DNA of 64,000 nucleotides from contig JASJGL010000010.1 in NCBI GenBank assembly GCA_033791545.1, positions 8,557 to 72,556 of the forward strand, in the 5' to 3' direction. Origin of the DNA: Antarcticimicrobium sp033791545. Lineage in GTDB: Bacteria > Pseudomonadota > Alphaproteobacteria > Rhodobacterales > Rhodobacteraceae. Made by a program: the position numbers and the translations under genes. Below the pieces are notes generated by a model, which saw nothing but the letters and a program-made list of their open reading frames with translations, did not search any database and was not told the DNA's origin. Below, one piece after another: positions 25,784 through 33,713 of the stretch (position 1 is its first letter; the number at the start of each line of letters is the position of its first letter).

Positions 25784-26623
25784 ATGCAGACACGCACAGA
25801 TACCGGATTGCCCTTCATGAAAATGCACGGGCTGGGCAACGACTTCGTCATTGTCGATGCGCGCGCGCAGGATGTGGCGTTGAGCGTCCCCTTGATCAAG
25901 GCCATCGCACACCGGCAATTCGGTGTGGGATTCGATCAGCTCGCGGTGATCAGGCCCGGGGCCGAGGGGGCCGACGCGCATCTGGTCTTTTACAATGCGG
26001 ACGGATCGACATCGGCAGCCTGTGGCAATGCCACCCGCTGCATCGCCCGCCACCTGATGCAGCACAGCGGCAAACCCGCGCTGACCCTCACCACGGAACG
26101 CGGCACGCTGTACGCGCGCGACGCGGGCGATGGGCTGACCTCGGTGAACATGGGTCAACCGCAGCTCGACTGGGCCGAGATCCCGTTGGCGCGGGCGATG
26201 GACACGCTGGAACTGCCGATCGAGGGCACCCCGGCGGCCACCGGCATGGGCAATCCGCATTGCACCTTTTTCGTGGAGGATGCCGAGGCGGTTGATCTGG
26301 AGGCGCGCGGGGCCGAGATTGAACATCACCCGCTGTTTCCGCAGCGCACCAATGTGCAGTTTGCCAGCCTGATCGGCCCCGACCGGCTGCGCATGCGGGT
26401 GTGGGAACGCGGCGTCGGCGTGACGCTGGCCTCTGGCTCCTCCTCCTGCGCCACGGCCGTGGCGGCGGCGCGGCGCGGGCTGACCGGGCGCAAGGTGGCC
26501 ATCACGCTCGATGGCGGCACGCTACAGGTCGATTGGCGCGACGATGGGGTCTGGATGACCGGAGCCACCATGCACGTGTTCAGCGGCGCGCTGACGCCCG
26601 CCTTTCTGGACGCGGTGCAATGA
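25784..26623 (+). CDS. dapF: Diaminopimelate epimerase (DapF) with altered second active-site motif
   Basis: The enzyme (279 aa) interconverts LL- and meso-diaminopimelate for lysine and peptidoglycan. MKMHGLGNDFVIVD near residue 14 and the first catalytic cysteine in SAACGNATRC near 80 are present, as are MGNPH and the glutamate in WERGVGVT. The second motif reads LASGSSSCA near 215 where E. coli has QACGSGACA, so the usual catalytic cysteine is serine. It may still be active, or it may be a related racemase. The start ATG was chosen at 25784; earlier in-frame ATGs give odd leaders. It overlaps the next gene. Confidence 0.88.
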   Translation: MQTRTDTGLPFMKMHGLGNDFVIVDARAQDVALSVPLIKAIAHRQFGVGFDQLAVIRPGAEGADAHLVFYNADGSTSAACGNATRCIARHLMQHSGKPALTLTTERGTLYARDAGDGLTSVNMGQPQLDWAEIPLARAMDTLELPIEGTPAATGMGNPHCTFFVEDAEAVDLEARGAEIEHHPLFPQRTNVQFASLIGPDRLRMRVWERGVGVTLASGSSSCATAVAAARRGLTGRKVAITLDGGTLQVDWRDDGVWMTGATMHVFSGALTPAFLDAVQ

Positions 26624-27882
26624 GCGCGCCCAAGTTCACCACGCTGGGCTGTCGACTCAACACCTATGAGACCGAGGCGATGAAGGAACTGGCCGCCGAA
26701 GCCGGCCTTTGCGACGCTGTGGTGGTCAATACCTGCGCCGTCACCGCCGAGGCGGTGCGCAAGGCGCGGCAAGAGATTCGCAAGCTGCGCCGGGAAAACC
26801 CCGACGCCCGCATCATCGTCACCGGCTGCGCGGCGCAGACCGAACCGGAGACCTTTGCCGCCATGGCCGAGGTCGACCGTGTGATCGGCAATACCGAAAA
26901 GATGCAGCCCCAGACCTGGGCACGCTTGGCCCCCGATTTCATCGGCGAGTCCGAGCGCGTGACGGTCGATGACATCATGAGCGTGACCGAGACCGCCGGT
27001 CACCTGATCGACGGGTTCGGCACCCGGAGCCGCGCCTATGTTCAGGTGCAGAACGGCTGCGATCACCGCTGCACCTTCTGCATCATCCCCTATGGCCGGG
27101 GCAATTCCCGCTCGGTCGCTGCCGGTGTGGTGGTGGACCAGATCAAGCGGCTGGTGGACAAGGGCTATAACGAGGTGGTGCTGACCGGTGTCGACCTTAC
27201 CTCATGGGGGGCTGACCTGCCGGGAGAGCCGCACCTTGGCGATCTGGTGATGCGCATCCTGAGGTTGGTGCCCGATCTGGCGCGCCTGCGCATCTCTTCG
27301 ATCGATTCGATTGAGGCCGACGAGAACCTGATGCAGGCGATCGCCACCGAGTCCCGGCTGATGCCGCATCTGCACCTTTCGCTGCAGCATGGCGACGATC
27401 TGATCCTGAAGCGGATGAAGCGGCGGCACCTGCGCGATGACGCGATCCGGTTCTGCGACGAGGCGCGGCGGCTGCGGCCCGGCATCACCTTTGGCGCCGA
27501 TATCATCGCCGGCTTTCCGACCGAAACGCAGGCGCATTTCGAAAACTCGCTCAAGCTGATCACCGAGTGTGATCTGACATGGCTGCATGTCTTCCCCTAT
27601 TCCAAGCGGGAGGGTACGCCTGCGGCAAAGATCCCCAATCAGGTGAACGGTACGATCGCCAAGGCGCGGGCCGCGCGGCTGCGCGCGGCGGGCGATGCGC
27701 AGGTCGCGCGCCACCTTGCGGCGCAGGTCGGGACGCGCCACAGCGTGCTAATGGAAAACCCGCATATGGGCCGGACGGAACATTTCACCGAAGTGGCGTT
27801 CACCGCCCCGCAACCGGAGGGGCAGATCGTTTCTGCCCGCATCACCGGCCATACGGACAGCCAGCTGACCGCCGAGGTCTGA
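26620..27882 (+). CDS. mtaB: tRNA (N6-L-threonylcarbamoyladenosine(37)-C2)-methylthiotransferase MtaB
   Basis: This radical-SAM enzyme (420 aa) methylthiolates t6A37 in tRNAs. The N-terminal UPF0004 domain has three cysteines (TLGCRLNTYE, VNTCAVT, VTGCAAQ), as in MiaB/MtaB. The radical-SAM cluster motif CDHRCTFC is near residue 149. A C-terminal TRAM-like region follows (SVLMENPHMGRTEHFTEVAF). TLGCRLNTYE favours MtaB over MiaB or RimO. The ATG overlaps the dapF stop as ATGA. Confidence 0.9.
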   Translation: MSAPKFTTLGCRLNTYETEAMKELAAEAGLCDAVVVNTCAVTAEAVRKARQEIRKLRRENPDARIIVTGCAAQTEPETFAAMAEVDRVIGNTEKMQPQTWARLAPDFIGESERVTVDDIMSVTETAGHLIDGFGTRSRAYVQVQNGCDHRCTFCIIPYGRGNSRSVAAGVVVDQIKRLVDKGYNEVVLTGVDLTSWGADLPGEPHLGDLVMRILRLVPDLARLRISSIDSIEADENLMQAIATESRLMPHLHLSLQHGDDLILKRMKRRHLRDDAIRFCDEARRLRPGITFGADIIAGFPTETQAHFENSLKLITECDLTWLHVFPYSKREGTPAAKIPNQVNGTIAKARAARLRAAGDAQVARHLAAQVGTRHSVLMENPHMGRTEHFTEVAFTAPQPEGQIVSARITGHTDSQLTAEV

Positions 27883-27946
27883 CCCGCGTCAGACTAAGTA
27901 AGGCCCGCAGACTAAGACTCGCAGGCTGAAACCCATGGAATAGACC

Positions 27947-28462
27947 CTATTCCGCCGCTTGTCCGCGTTTCGGCAACACCCAGTCAGGGCGCGCGAAATG
28001 GCAGGTATAGCCGCCGGGATGTTTCACCAGATAATCCTGATGCTCGACCTCGGCCTCCCAGAAATCGCCCACCGGCTCGACCTCGGTCACCACCTTGCCG
28101 GGCCAGAGGTCAGAGGCCTCGACATCGGCGATGGTGTCCAGCGCGGTCTGTTTCTGTGCCTCGTCCACGTAATAGATCGCCGAGCGATAGCTGAGCCCCA
28201 GATCGTTGCCCTGCCGGTTGATCGAGGTCGGGTCGTGGATCTGAAAGAAGAATTCCAGAATATCGCGATAGGAAATCACCGCAGGGTCGAACAGGATCTC
28301 GATCCCCTCGGCGTGGGTGCCGTGGTTACGATAGGTGGCGTTGGCCACATCCCCGCCGGTATAGCCGACGCGGGTGCCCAGAATGCCGGGCTTCTTGCGG
28401 ATCAGATCCTGCATGCCCCAGAAACAGCCCCCCGCCAGAACGGCGCGTTCGGTCTTGCTCAT
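27947..28462 (-). CDS. msrA: Peptide methionine sulfoxide reductase MsrA
   Basis: This 171-aa enzyme reduces methionine-S-sulfoxide in oxidised proteins. The catalytic motif GGCFWGMQDL is at residues 11-20, GYTGG near 36, and QIHDPTSINRQGND near 75, all canonical. It lies 3 bases after msrB in the same orientation, so the two stereo-specific reductases are co-transcribed. Confidence 0.95.
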   Translation of the reverse strand: MSKTERAVLAGGCFWGMQDLIRKKPGILGTRVGYTGGDVANATYRNHGTHAEGIEILFDPAVISYRDILEFFFQIHDPTSINRQGNDLGLSYRSAIYYVDEAQKQTALDTIADVEASDLWPGKVVTEVEPVGDFWEAEVEHQDYLVKHPGGYTCHFARPDWVLPKRGQAAE

Positions 28463-28465
28463 TGC

Positions 28466-28909
28466 TCAGCCCTCCACTTGGTCCAGATAGTCGCCATAGC
28501 CCTCGGCCTCCATATCGTCGCGATGAATGAAGCGGAGCGAGGCGGAATTGATGCAGTAGCGCAGGCCGCCGCGATCGCGCGGCCCATCGGGGAACACATG
28601 GCCAAGATGGCTGTCACCGTGTTTTGATCGCACCTCGGTGCGGATCATGCCAAGCGAACTGTCCTGCAATTCTGCCACATAGGCCGGTGTGATCGGTTTG
28701 GTGAAACTGGGCCAGCCGCAGCCTGATTCGAACTTGTCGGCCGAGGCGAACAAGGGCTCTCCCGATACGATATCGACATATATCCCCGGCTCCTTGTTGT
28801 TCAAAAGCGCGCCAGTGCCGGGCCGTTCGGTGCCGCTTTCCTGCGTGACATGATATTGCTCGGGCGACAGCGCCGCGATGGCCTCGGGGGTTTTGCTGTA
28901 CTCTGTCAT
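28466..28909 (-). CDS. msrB: Peptide methionine-R-sulfoxide reductase MsrB (no zinc cysteines)
   Basis: This 147-aa enzyme reduces methionine-R-sulfoxide. FESGCGWPSF is near residue 61 and the catalytic cysteine is in RYCINSASLRF near 122. The two CxxC pairs that bind structural zinc in many MsrB proteins are absent: the first region reads GIYVDIVSGEPLF. This is a known zinc-free form. The cysteine in GCGWPSF may act as resolving residue. It is the first gene of msrBA. Confidence 0.93.
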   Translation of the reverse strand: MTEYSKTPEAIAALSPEQYHVTQESGTERPGTGALLNNKEPGIYVDIVSGEPLFASADKFESGCGWPSFTKPITPAYVAELQDSSLGMIRTEVRSKHGDSHLGHVFPDGPRDRGGLRYCINSASLRFIHRDDMEAEGYGDYLDQVEG

Positions 28910-28987
28910 CTGGGATCTCCTGCGCGTCCTTGAGGCATTAGATGGGCCGATCTTAGCAAAAGCAAAGGGGAATCAGCGCCACATCAA

Positions 28988-29866
28988 TCAGGCTTTTACC
29001 GGAACCGGCTGGCGCGCAAGCTGCACAGCAAGAATGCCTACGGTGACGATCAGCACCCCGACCACGTCAAGCGGACCCAGCTTTTCGCCCAGAAATACGG
29101 CGGCGACAGCCACCCCGAACACCGGGTTGAGAAAGTGGAAGGTCGCCGCACGGGTGGCCCCGATCCGGTGCAGCAGCACCACCCAGACATAGGTTGCCGC
29201 CAGCCCCGGAACCATTGTGGTATAGGCGAACGCAGCCACCAGCCGCCAGCTGAGCGTGACATGAATGGTCTCGGTCAGCGGCGCTGCGACGAACAGGATC
29301 GCCGAGCCCACCAGCATCTGCAATCCGACGATCATCATGAAGTTGCCGCCCTTGGTGGCCCCGCGCACCGCCATCGTGGCAAAGGCCAGCGCCAGCGCCC
29401 CGATGCCGCAGAGCAGGACGCCATACATATCGACCCCCGCGCCGATCCGGCTGCCCATGATCAGCCCGACACCGGCAAAGCCTGCCGCCAAGCCCAGCAC
29501 GCCGAGCGGCCGCAGCTTTTCCCCCAGCAACAGCCAGCTCGCCAGCGCCACCAGCAACGGCATGGAGGAGGCGATGATCGCCGCCAGCCCGGCCTCGACC
29601 GTCTGCATGGCGATGAAGTTGAGCCCGAGATACAGCGCGTTCTGACAGATGCCGAACAGGATCGTAGCGTACCATTGGCTGCGGCTTAACCGCCAGCTCT
29701 GGCCCATGAAACGGGCGATGATCACCCCCAGCAGACCAGAGATGAGGAACCGCAGCGCCAGCGAGAACAGTGGCGAGGCATCGGCCACGATGATCCGCGC
29801 CGATGTAAAGGCCGAGGACCACATGAAGGCAAACGCCAACCCCATAGCAATTGCACGAATATCCAT
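28988..29866 (-). CDS. EamA/DMT family transporter
   Basis: This 292-aa inner-membrane protein has ten predicted helices in two repeated EamA halves, with FMWSSAFTSARIIV at the start and LNPVFGVAVAAVFLGEKLG near residue 245. The family exports metabolites or amino acids. Nothing nearby reveals its substrate. An overlapping frame (29067-29927) is a shadow. Confidence 0.88.
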   Translation of the reverse strand: MDIRAIAMGLAFAFMWSSAFTSARIIVADASPLFSLALRFLISGLLGVIIARFMGQSWRLSRSQWYATILFGICQNALYLGLNFIAMQTVEAGLAAIIASSMPLLVALASWLLLGEKLRPLGVLGLAAGFAGVGLIMGSRIGAGVDMYGVLLCGIGALALAFATMAVRGATKGGNFMMIVGLQMLVGSAILFVAAPLTETIHVTLSWRLVAAFAYTTMVPGLAATYVWVVLLHRIGATRAATFHFLNPVFGVAVAAVFLGEKLGPLDVVGVLIVTVGILAVQLARQPVPVKA

Positions 29867-29956
29867 GGAGCCTCCGGCTGCGTCTTGTTCCCGAGACAGG
29901 GCTAGACGTTAGGTCAGGGGATGACAAGTGGACGCAGGCGACAGAGCCACCCGCCG

Positions 29957-30577
29957 TCAGCCGCCGGTCTTGCGCAGCAGCAGGAAGGTCATCATCCCCA
30001 GCGGCGGCAGGCTGGTGCGTTCTTCCACCGTCAGAGAGGGCTCTCCCAGAACCGTCTCGATGGCGAAATCAGAATGCCAGCCCAGAACATTGGCAAAGGG
30101 TGCCGAGACCCGCTCCAGCGCCGCGAGCGGCCCCTTGGTGCGCTTGAAGTGGTTGGTGATCACCACCCGCCCGCCGGGTTTGCAGACGCGGGCAATCTCG
30201 GACATCACGCGCTCGGGCTCAGGCACCACGGAAAGAACGTGCATCGCCGTCACCGTGTCGAAACTGTTATCAGGAAAATCCAGCGCACGGGCATCCATCT
30301 GGCGCAGCTCGACTACCTGACGCAGCCCGACCTCCTGCACCTTGGTGCGGGCCTTTTCCAGCATCTCTTCGCTGAAATCGATCCCGGTCACCTTCATGTC
30401 GGGCCGATAGTGCCCCAGCGACAACCCGGTTCCGACCCCGACCTCCAGCACATGACCAGAGCCTGAATTGATATAGCCGACTGCCCGACGCCGACCGTCA
30501 TTGGTGATCGCCCCGAACGTCTTGTCATAGATCGGCGCCCAACGCGCATATGAGGTCTGAATGGTTTTTAAATCCAA
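29957..30577 (-). CDS. pmtA: Phosphatidylethanolamine N-methyltransferase, Rhodobacter PmtA type
   Basis: This 206-aa SAM-dependent methyltransferase has motif I LEVGVGTGLSLGHY near residue 44, an acidic IDFSEEML near 67 and MDARALDFPDNSFDTV near 92. Size and sequence style match the soluble Rhodobacter-type PmtA, a UbiE relative that methylates phosphatidylethanolamine to phosphatidylcholine. The gene follows psd and pssA, which make that substrate, and this context favours PmtA over a generic methyltransferase. It begins 4 bases after pssA. Confidence 0.82.
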   Translation of the reverse strand: MDLKTIQTSYARWAPIYDKTFGAITNDGRRRAVGYINSGSGHVLEVGVGTGLSLGHYRPDMKVTGIDFSEEMLEKARTKVQEVGLRQVVELRQMDARALDFPDNSFDTVTAMHVLSVVPEPERVMSEIARVCKPGGRVVITNHFKRTKGPLAALERVSAPFANVLGWHSDFAIETVLGEPSLTVEERTSLPPLGMMTFLLLRKTGG

Positions 30578-30581
30578 GGGA

Positions 30582-31334
30582 TTACTCTTCTTTGTGGTTC
30601 TGGTGGGGCTTCGCGATCAGGGCCCAAATGATCGTTCCCACATAAGCCAAGCACAGCACCACCAACGTGATCCAGGCATAGGTCACGACACCGGCAGCGA
30701 CAAAAGCAAAGCTGACGAGAAAGAATTTGACGTTCTCACGCGAAATCTTGGTTGTTTTGAAAGACCAGGTGGGAATGCGACTGATCAGCAAAAGGCCGAT
30801 CGCCACGATATAGAGACACAACACAATATCCGGCAGCTTCGGAGCGGCGGGAAAGGCAAAGGAAAAAATGATCGGAAGCAGCACCAGCAGCGCCCCGGCC
30901 GGTGAAGGGATGCCGACGAAATAGGCGGTCTCGCTCTCCTTGTCCTCGGACTTGGCCGAGACGTTGAAACGCGCCAGCCGCATCACGCAGCACACGGCAA
31001 AGACCAGCACCGCCAGCCAGGCGGCGTTGCGCATGTCCTGCATCGCCCAAAAATAGATCACCAGCGGCGGCGCGACGCCGAAATTGAGGAAATCGGCCAG
31101 CGAATCCAGCTCGGCGCCGGTCTTGCTGTCGCTGCGCAACAGACGCGCAACCCGTCCGTCCAGCCCATCCAGAATCCCGGCCACCAAGATCAGCCGCACC
31201 GCCAGCGAATATTCCCCATGCACGCCGAACCGGATTGCCGAAAGCCCGGCGCAGATCGCCGCGATGGTCATCATGTTCGGCAAGAGCTGGATCAGCCCGA
31301 ATTCCGACCGGATCTTCTCAGGTGCCTCTGTCAT
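30582..31334 (-). CDS. pssA: CDP-diacylglycerol-serine O-phosphatidyltransferase
   Basis: This 250-aa inner-membrane enzyme makes phosphatidylserine from CDP-diacylglycerol and serine. The CDP-alcohol phosphotransferase signature is present: LDGLDGRVARLL near residue 55, then GAELDSLADF, giving the D..DG..AR...G...D...D pattern. About seven hydrophobic segments follow. The start was chosen at 31334; the longer open frame lies inside psd. It lies 10 bases after the psd stop. Confidence 0.93.
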   Translation of the reverse strand: MTEAPEKIRSEFGLIQLLPNMMTIAAICAGLSAIRFGVHGEYSLAVRLILVAGILDGLDGRVARLLRSDSKTGAELDSLADFLNFGVAPPLVIYFWAMQDMRNAAWLAVLVFAVCCVMRLARFNVSAKSEDKESETAYFVGIPSPAGALLVLLPIIFSFAFPAAPKLPDIVLCLYIVAIGLLLISRIPTWSFKTTKISRENVKFFLVSFAFVAAGVVTYAWITLVVLCLAYVGTIIWALIAKPHQNHKEE

Positions 31335-31344
31335 GATGCCCGTT

Positions 31345-32019
31345 CTATGCTCGTTCAGAGAGATGCAGATCGGCCAGCACGGTTTCGCCGGCAACCATGG
31401 TTTGCCCGATCTCGACCATCGGCTCCACCCCCTCGGGCAAATAGACATCGAGCCGCGAGCCAAAGCGGATCAGACCGAACCGTTCGCCGGTCTGCATCTT
31501 GTCCCCGATCTCGGTGAAACAGACGATGCGGCGGGCCACCAGACCGGCGATCTGCACCACGGCAAGGCTGCGGCCGTCTGCCATGCGGATCGCCAGACTG
31601 TTGCGTTCGTTGTCGACGCTGGCCTTGTCCAGTGAGGCGTTGAAAAACTTGCCCGGACGATAGGCGATGGCGGTGATCTCGCCCGCGATCGGGGTACGGT
31701 TCACGTGGCAGTTGAACACGCTCATGAACACGCTGACACGGGTCAGCGGCTGATCCGGCATCCCCAGTTCGGCGGGCGGTACCGCCGGTTCGATCAGTGA
31801 CACGATGCCATCGGCAGGGCTGACGACCAGACCCTCACGCGGCGGTGTCACCCGTTCGGGATCGCGAAAGAAGTAATAGCACCACACCGTCAGGCCGACG
31901 CCGATCCAGCCCAGAAACTCTGAGATCAGGAACAAAACCAAGGTGACGGCGGCAAAAATCGCGACGAACTTGATCCCCTCGCGATGCATCGGTTTGATGA
32001 AAGTGCCTAGCATCTGCAT
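31345..32019 (-). CDS. psd: Phosphatidylserine decarboxylase proenzyme
   Basis: This short-type Psd (224 aa) turns phosphatidylserine into phosphatidylethanolamine. FFRDPERVTPP near residue 50, VSPADGIV near 63 and FMSVFNCHVNRTPI near 92 are typical. The self-cleavage site that gives the pyruvoyl group is the Gly-Ser in LIRFGSRLDVYLP near 185. GAGGGA lies 7-8 bases before the ATG at 32019, which I prefer to the in-frame ATG at 32055. It is first gene of psd-pssA-pmtA. Confidence 0.93.
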   Translation of the reverse strand: MQMLGTFIKPMHREGIKFVAIFAAVTLVLFLISEFLGWIGVGLTVWCYYFFRDPERVTPPREGLVVSPADGIVSLIEPAVPPAELGMPDQPLTRVSVFMSVFNCHVNRTPIAGEITAIAYRPGKFFNASLDKASVDNERNSLAIRMADGRSLAVVQIAGLVARRIVCFTEIGDKMQTGERFGLIRFGSRLDVYLPEGVEPMVEIGQTMVAGETVLADLHLSERA

Positions 32020-32253
32020 GTTGGGGTCCCTCGGGGCAAATTGTGCCACACTCATAGGGCGATAGCGTCCGCTTGCAAAGGGTTTGTGTGCGGCTGCGGC
32101 AAGCCGGCGTCGGATCGCCACCCGTTGCAGCCCCGGTCTAGCGCCCCCATTACCGGCCCCATCTTTGCGGAACAGGGCCGTCAGAGCGCGCCTAAACCGA
32201 TCCCCAAGGTGGAAGGGGGGCCAAATTGCCGCGAAACAGAGCCTAACGCAGCG

Positions 32254-33141
32254 TTAACGCACCGTGATTCCGGTGCGCTTGGCCTTGTCCTCGGGCTCGA
32301 CATGGATGGTGATGACGCTGCCGGGCAACACCTTTTCCAGCGCAGCCTCGACCCGGTCACAGACCTCATGCGCCTGATTCACGCTCACCTCGCCCGGCAC
32401 CACCAGATGAAACTCGACAAAAGAGGCGCTTCCAGCGGACCGCGTGCGCAGATCATGCGCTTGATACGCGCCGGTAGCCTCTTGCGCGATCACGGCGCGA
32501 ACCTGTTCCAGCGTTTCCTCTGGCAGGGATTCATCCATCAACCCGCCCACCGATTGGCGCATCACGACCCAGCCGGCCCAGAGGATATTCAGCGCCACCA
32601 GTACCGCCATCAGCGGATCCAGCCACGCCACCCCGGTCGCCACCGCGACCAGCACGCCAAAGACGACCCCCACCGACGAGATCACATCGGTACGCAGATG
32701 CCTGCCATCGGCCAAAAGCGCCGGCGACCGCAGGCTGCGACCCTGGGTGATCAACACCCAGCACCAGATCCCGTTCAGCACACTGGCCACGCCGTTCACC
32801 AACAGCCCGGCCAATGGCGCGGTGATCTGGCGCGGCTCGAAAAAGGCGCCCCAAGCCTCGTGCAGGATGACGAGCGCAGCCACCACGATCATCACCCCCT
32901 CAAGCACCGCGCTGAACAGTTCGGCCTTGTGATGACCATAGGGGTGGTTCGCATCCGGAGGCCGGCGGGCATAAAGCACCGCCGCCAACGCCGCCGCGGC
33001 CGTGGCCACATTGACGATGCTTTCCAGCGCATCCGACAACAGCGCGACCGACCCGGTCATGCGCCAAGCCAGCAGTTTGATCGCCAGAACGACGATCCCG
33101 ACCAGCAGACTTCCAATTGCAATCTTGGTGATGCGGCTCAC
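32254..33141 (-). CDS. Cation diffusion facilitator family metal exporter
   Basis: This is a 295-aa inner-membrane antiporter for zinc, iron or a similar divalent metal. Six helices are followed by a cytoplasmic domain. Metal-site segments include ALLSDALESIVN near residue 30, NHPYGHHKAELF near 65 and LLADGRHLRTDVISS near 145. I chose a GTG start at 33141 (PPVSRITK context) because AGAAGG lies 9 bases upstream; an ATG frame open to 33252 crosses the HU terminator. The metal cannot be told from sequence. Confidence 0.88.
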   Translation of the reverse strand: MSRITKIAIGSLLVGIVVLAIKLLAWRMTGSVALLSDALESIVNVATAAAALAAVLYARRPPDANHPYGHHKAELFSAVLEGVMIVVAALVILHEAWGAFFEPRQITAPLAGLLVNGVASVLNGIWCWVLITQGRSLRSPALLADGRHLRTDVISSVGVVFGVLVAVATGVAWLDPLMAVLVALNILWAGWVVMRQSVGGLMDESLPEETLEQVRAVIAQEATGAYQAHDLRTRSAGSASFVEFHLVVPGEVSVNQAHEVCDRVEAALEKVLPGSVITIHVEPEDKAKRTGITVR

Positions 33142-33241
33142 GGGCGGGTTCCTTCTGGGCGCCCGCGCGATGTAGGAGAGACGCGCGCTCAACGCAACCG
33201 GCCCTTGCGTCAATCGCGCCCGAAAACCGGCCCAAAAACGA

Positions 33242-33271
33242 AACAGGGCCACCCGATCCGGTGGCCCTGTT
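33242..33271 (-). terminator. Rho-independent terminator after the HU gene
   Basis: Perfect 12-base arms (AACAGGGCCACC and GGTGGCCCTGTT) enclose six bases, and on the minus strand the stem is followed by TCGTTTTTGG. It sits 26 bases past the HU stop. Confidence 0.88.
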
Positions 33272-33297
33272 CACAATATCATTCGCGTTCGGGCCGA

Positions 33298-33585
33298 TCA
33301 GGCGTTCACGCTGTCCTTCAGAGCCTTCGCAATGGTCATCTTGACCACCTTGTCCGCCTCTTTCTGGAACTGCTCGCCAGTGGCGGGGTTGCGCACCATG
33401 CGCTCGGGGCGTTCACGGCAATAGATTTTGCCAACGCCCGGCAGAGTCACGGCGCCGCCGCCCGATACTTCGCGCGTGATCAGCGCTGTGATCGCGTCCA
33501 GCGCAGTGCCTGCAGCTTTCTTGTCGGCGCCCATTTCCTCGGCCAAAGCGGCGACAAGTTGAGTCTTGGTCATCGGTTTTGACAT
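33298..33585 (-). CDS. HU family DNA-binding protein
   Basis: This 95-aa nucleoid protein bends and compacts DNA. It has the HU/IHF layout: MTKTQLVAALAEEMGADKKAA helices, a GGGAVTLPGVGKIYC strand, and the arm RPERMVRNPATGEQF, where HU has its DNA-intercalating proline (RNPATGE). GAAGGAGAC lies just upstream of the ATG at 33585. It is a single-gene unit with its own terminator. Confidence 0.93.
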   Translation of the reverse strand: MSKPMTKTQLVAALAEEMGADKKAAGTALDAITALITREVSGGGAVTLPGVGKIYCRERPERMVRNPATGEQFQKEADKVVKMTIAKALKDSVNA

Positions 33586-33713
33586 TTTTCTGTCTCCTTC
33601 GTCCGCCCGATCTTGGGCCTCATTGCGTAATGTTAGCGGTATATGGTGGTCAAACACAACGCATAGTGGCGCGGGTCAACCCCAATTTCGGCAATTTATG
33701 CGTGTTTTCGCCC

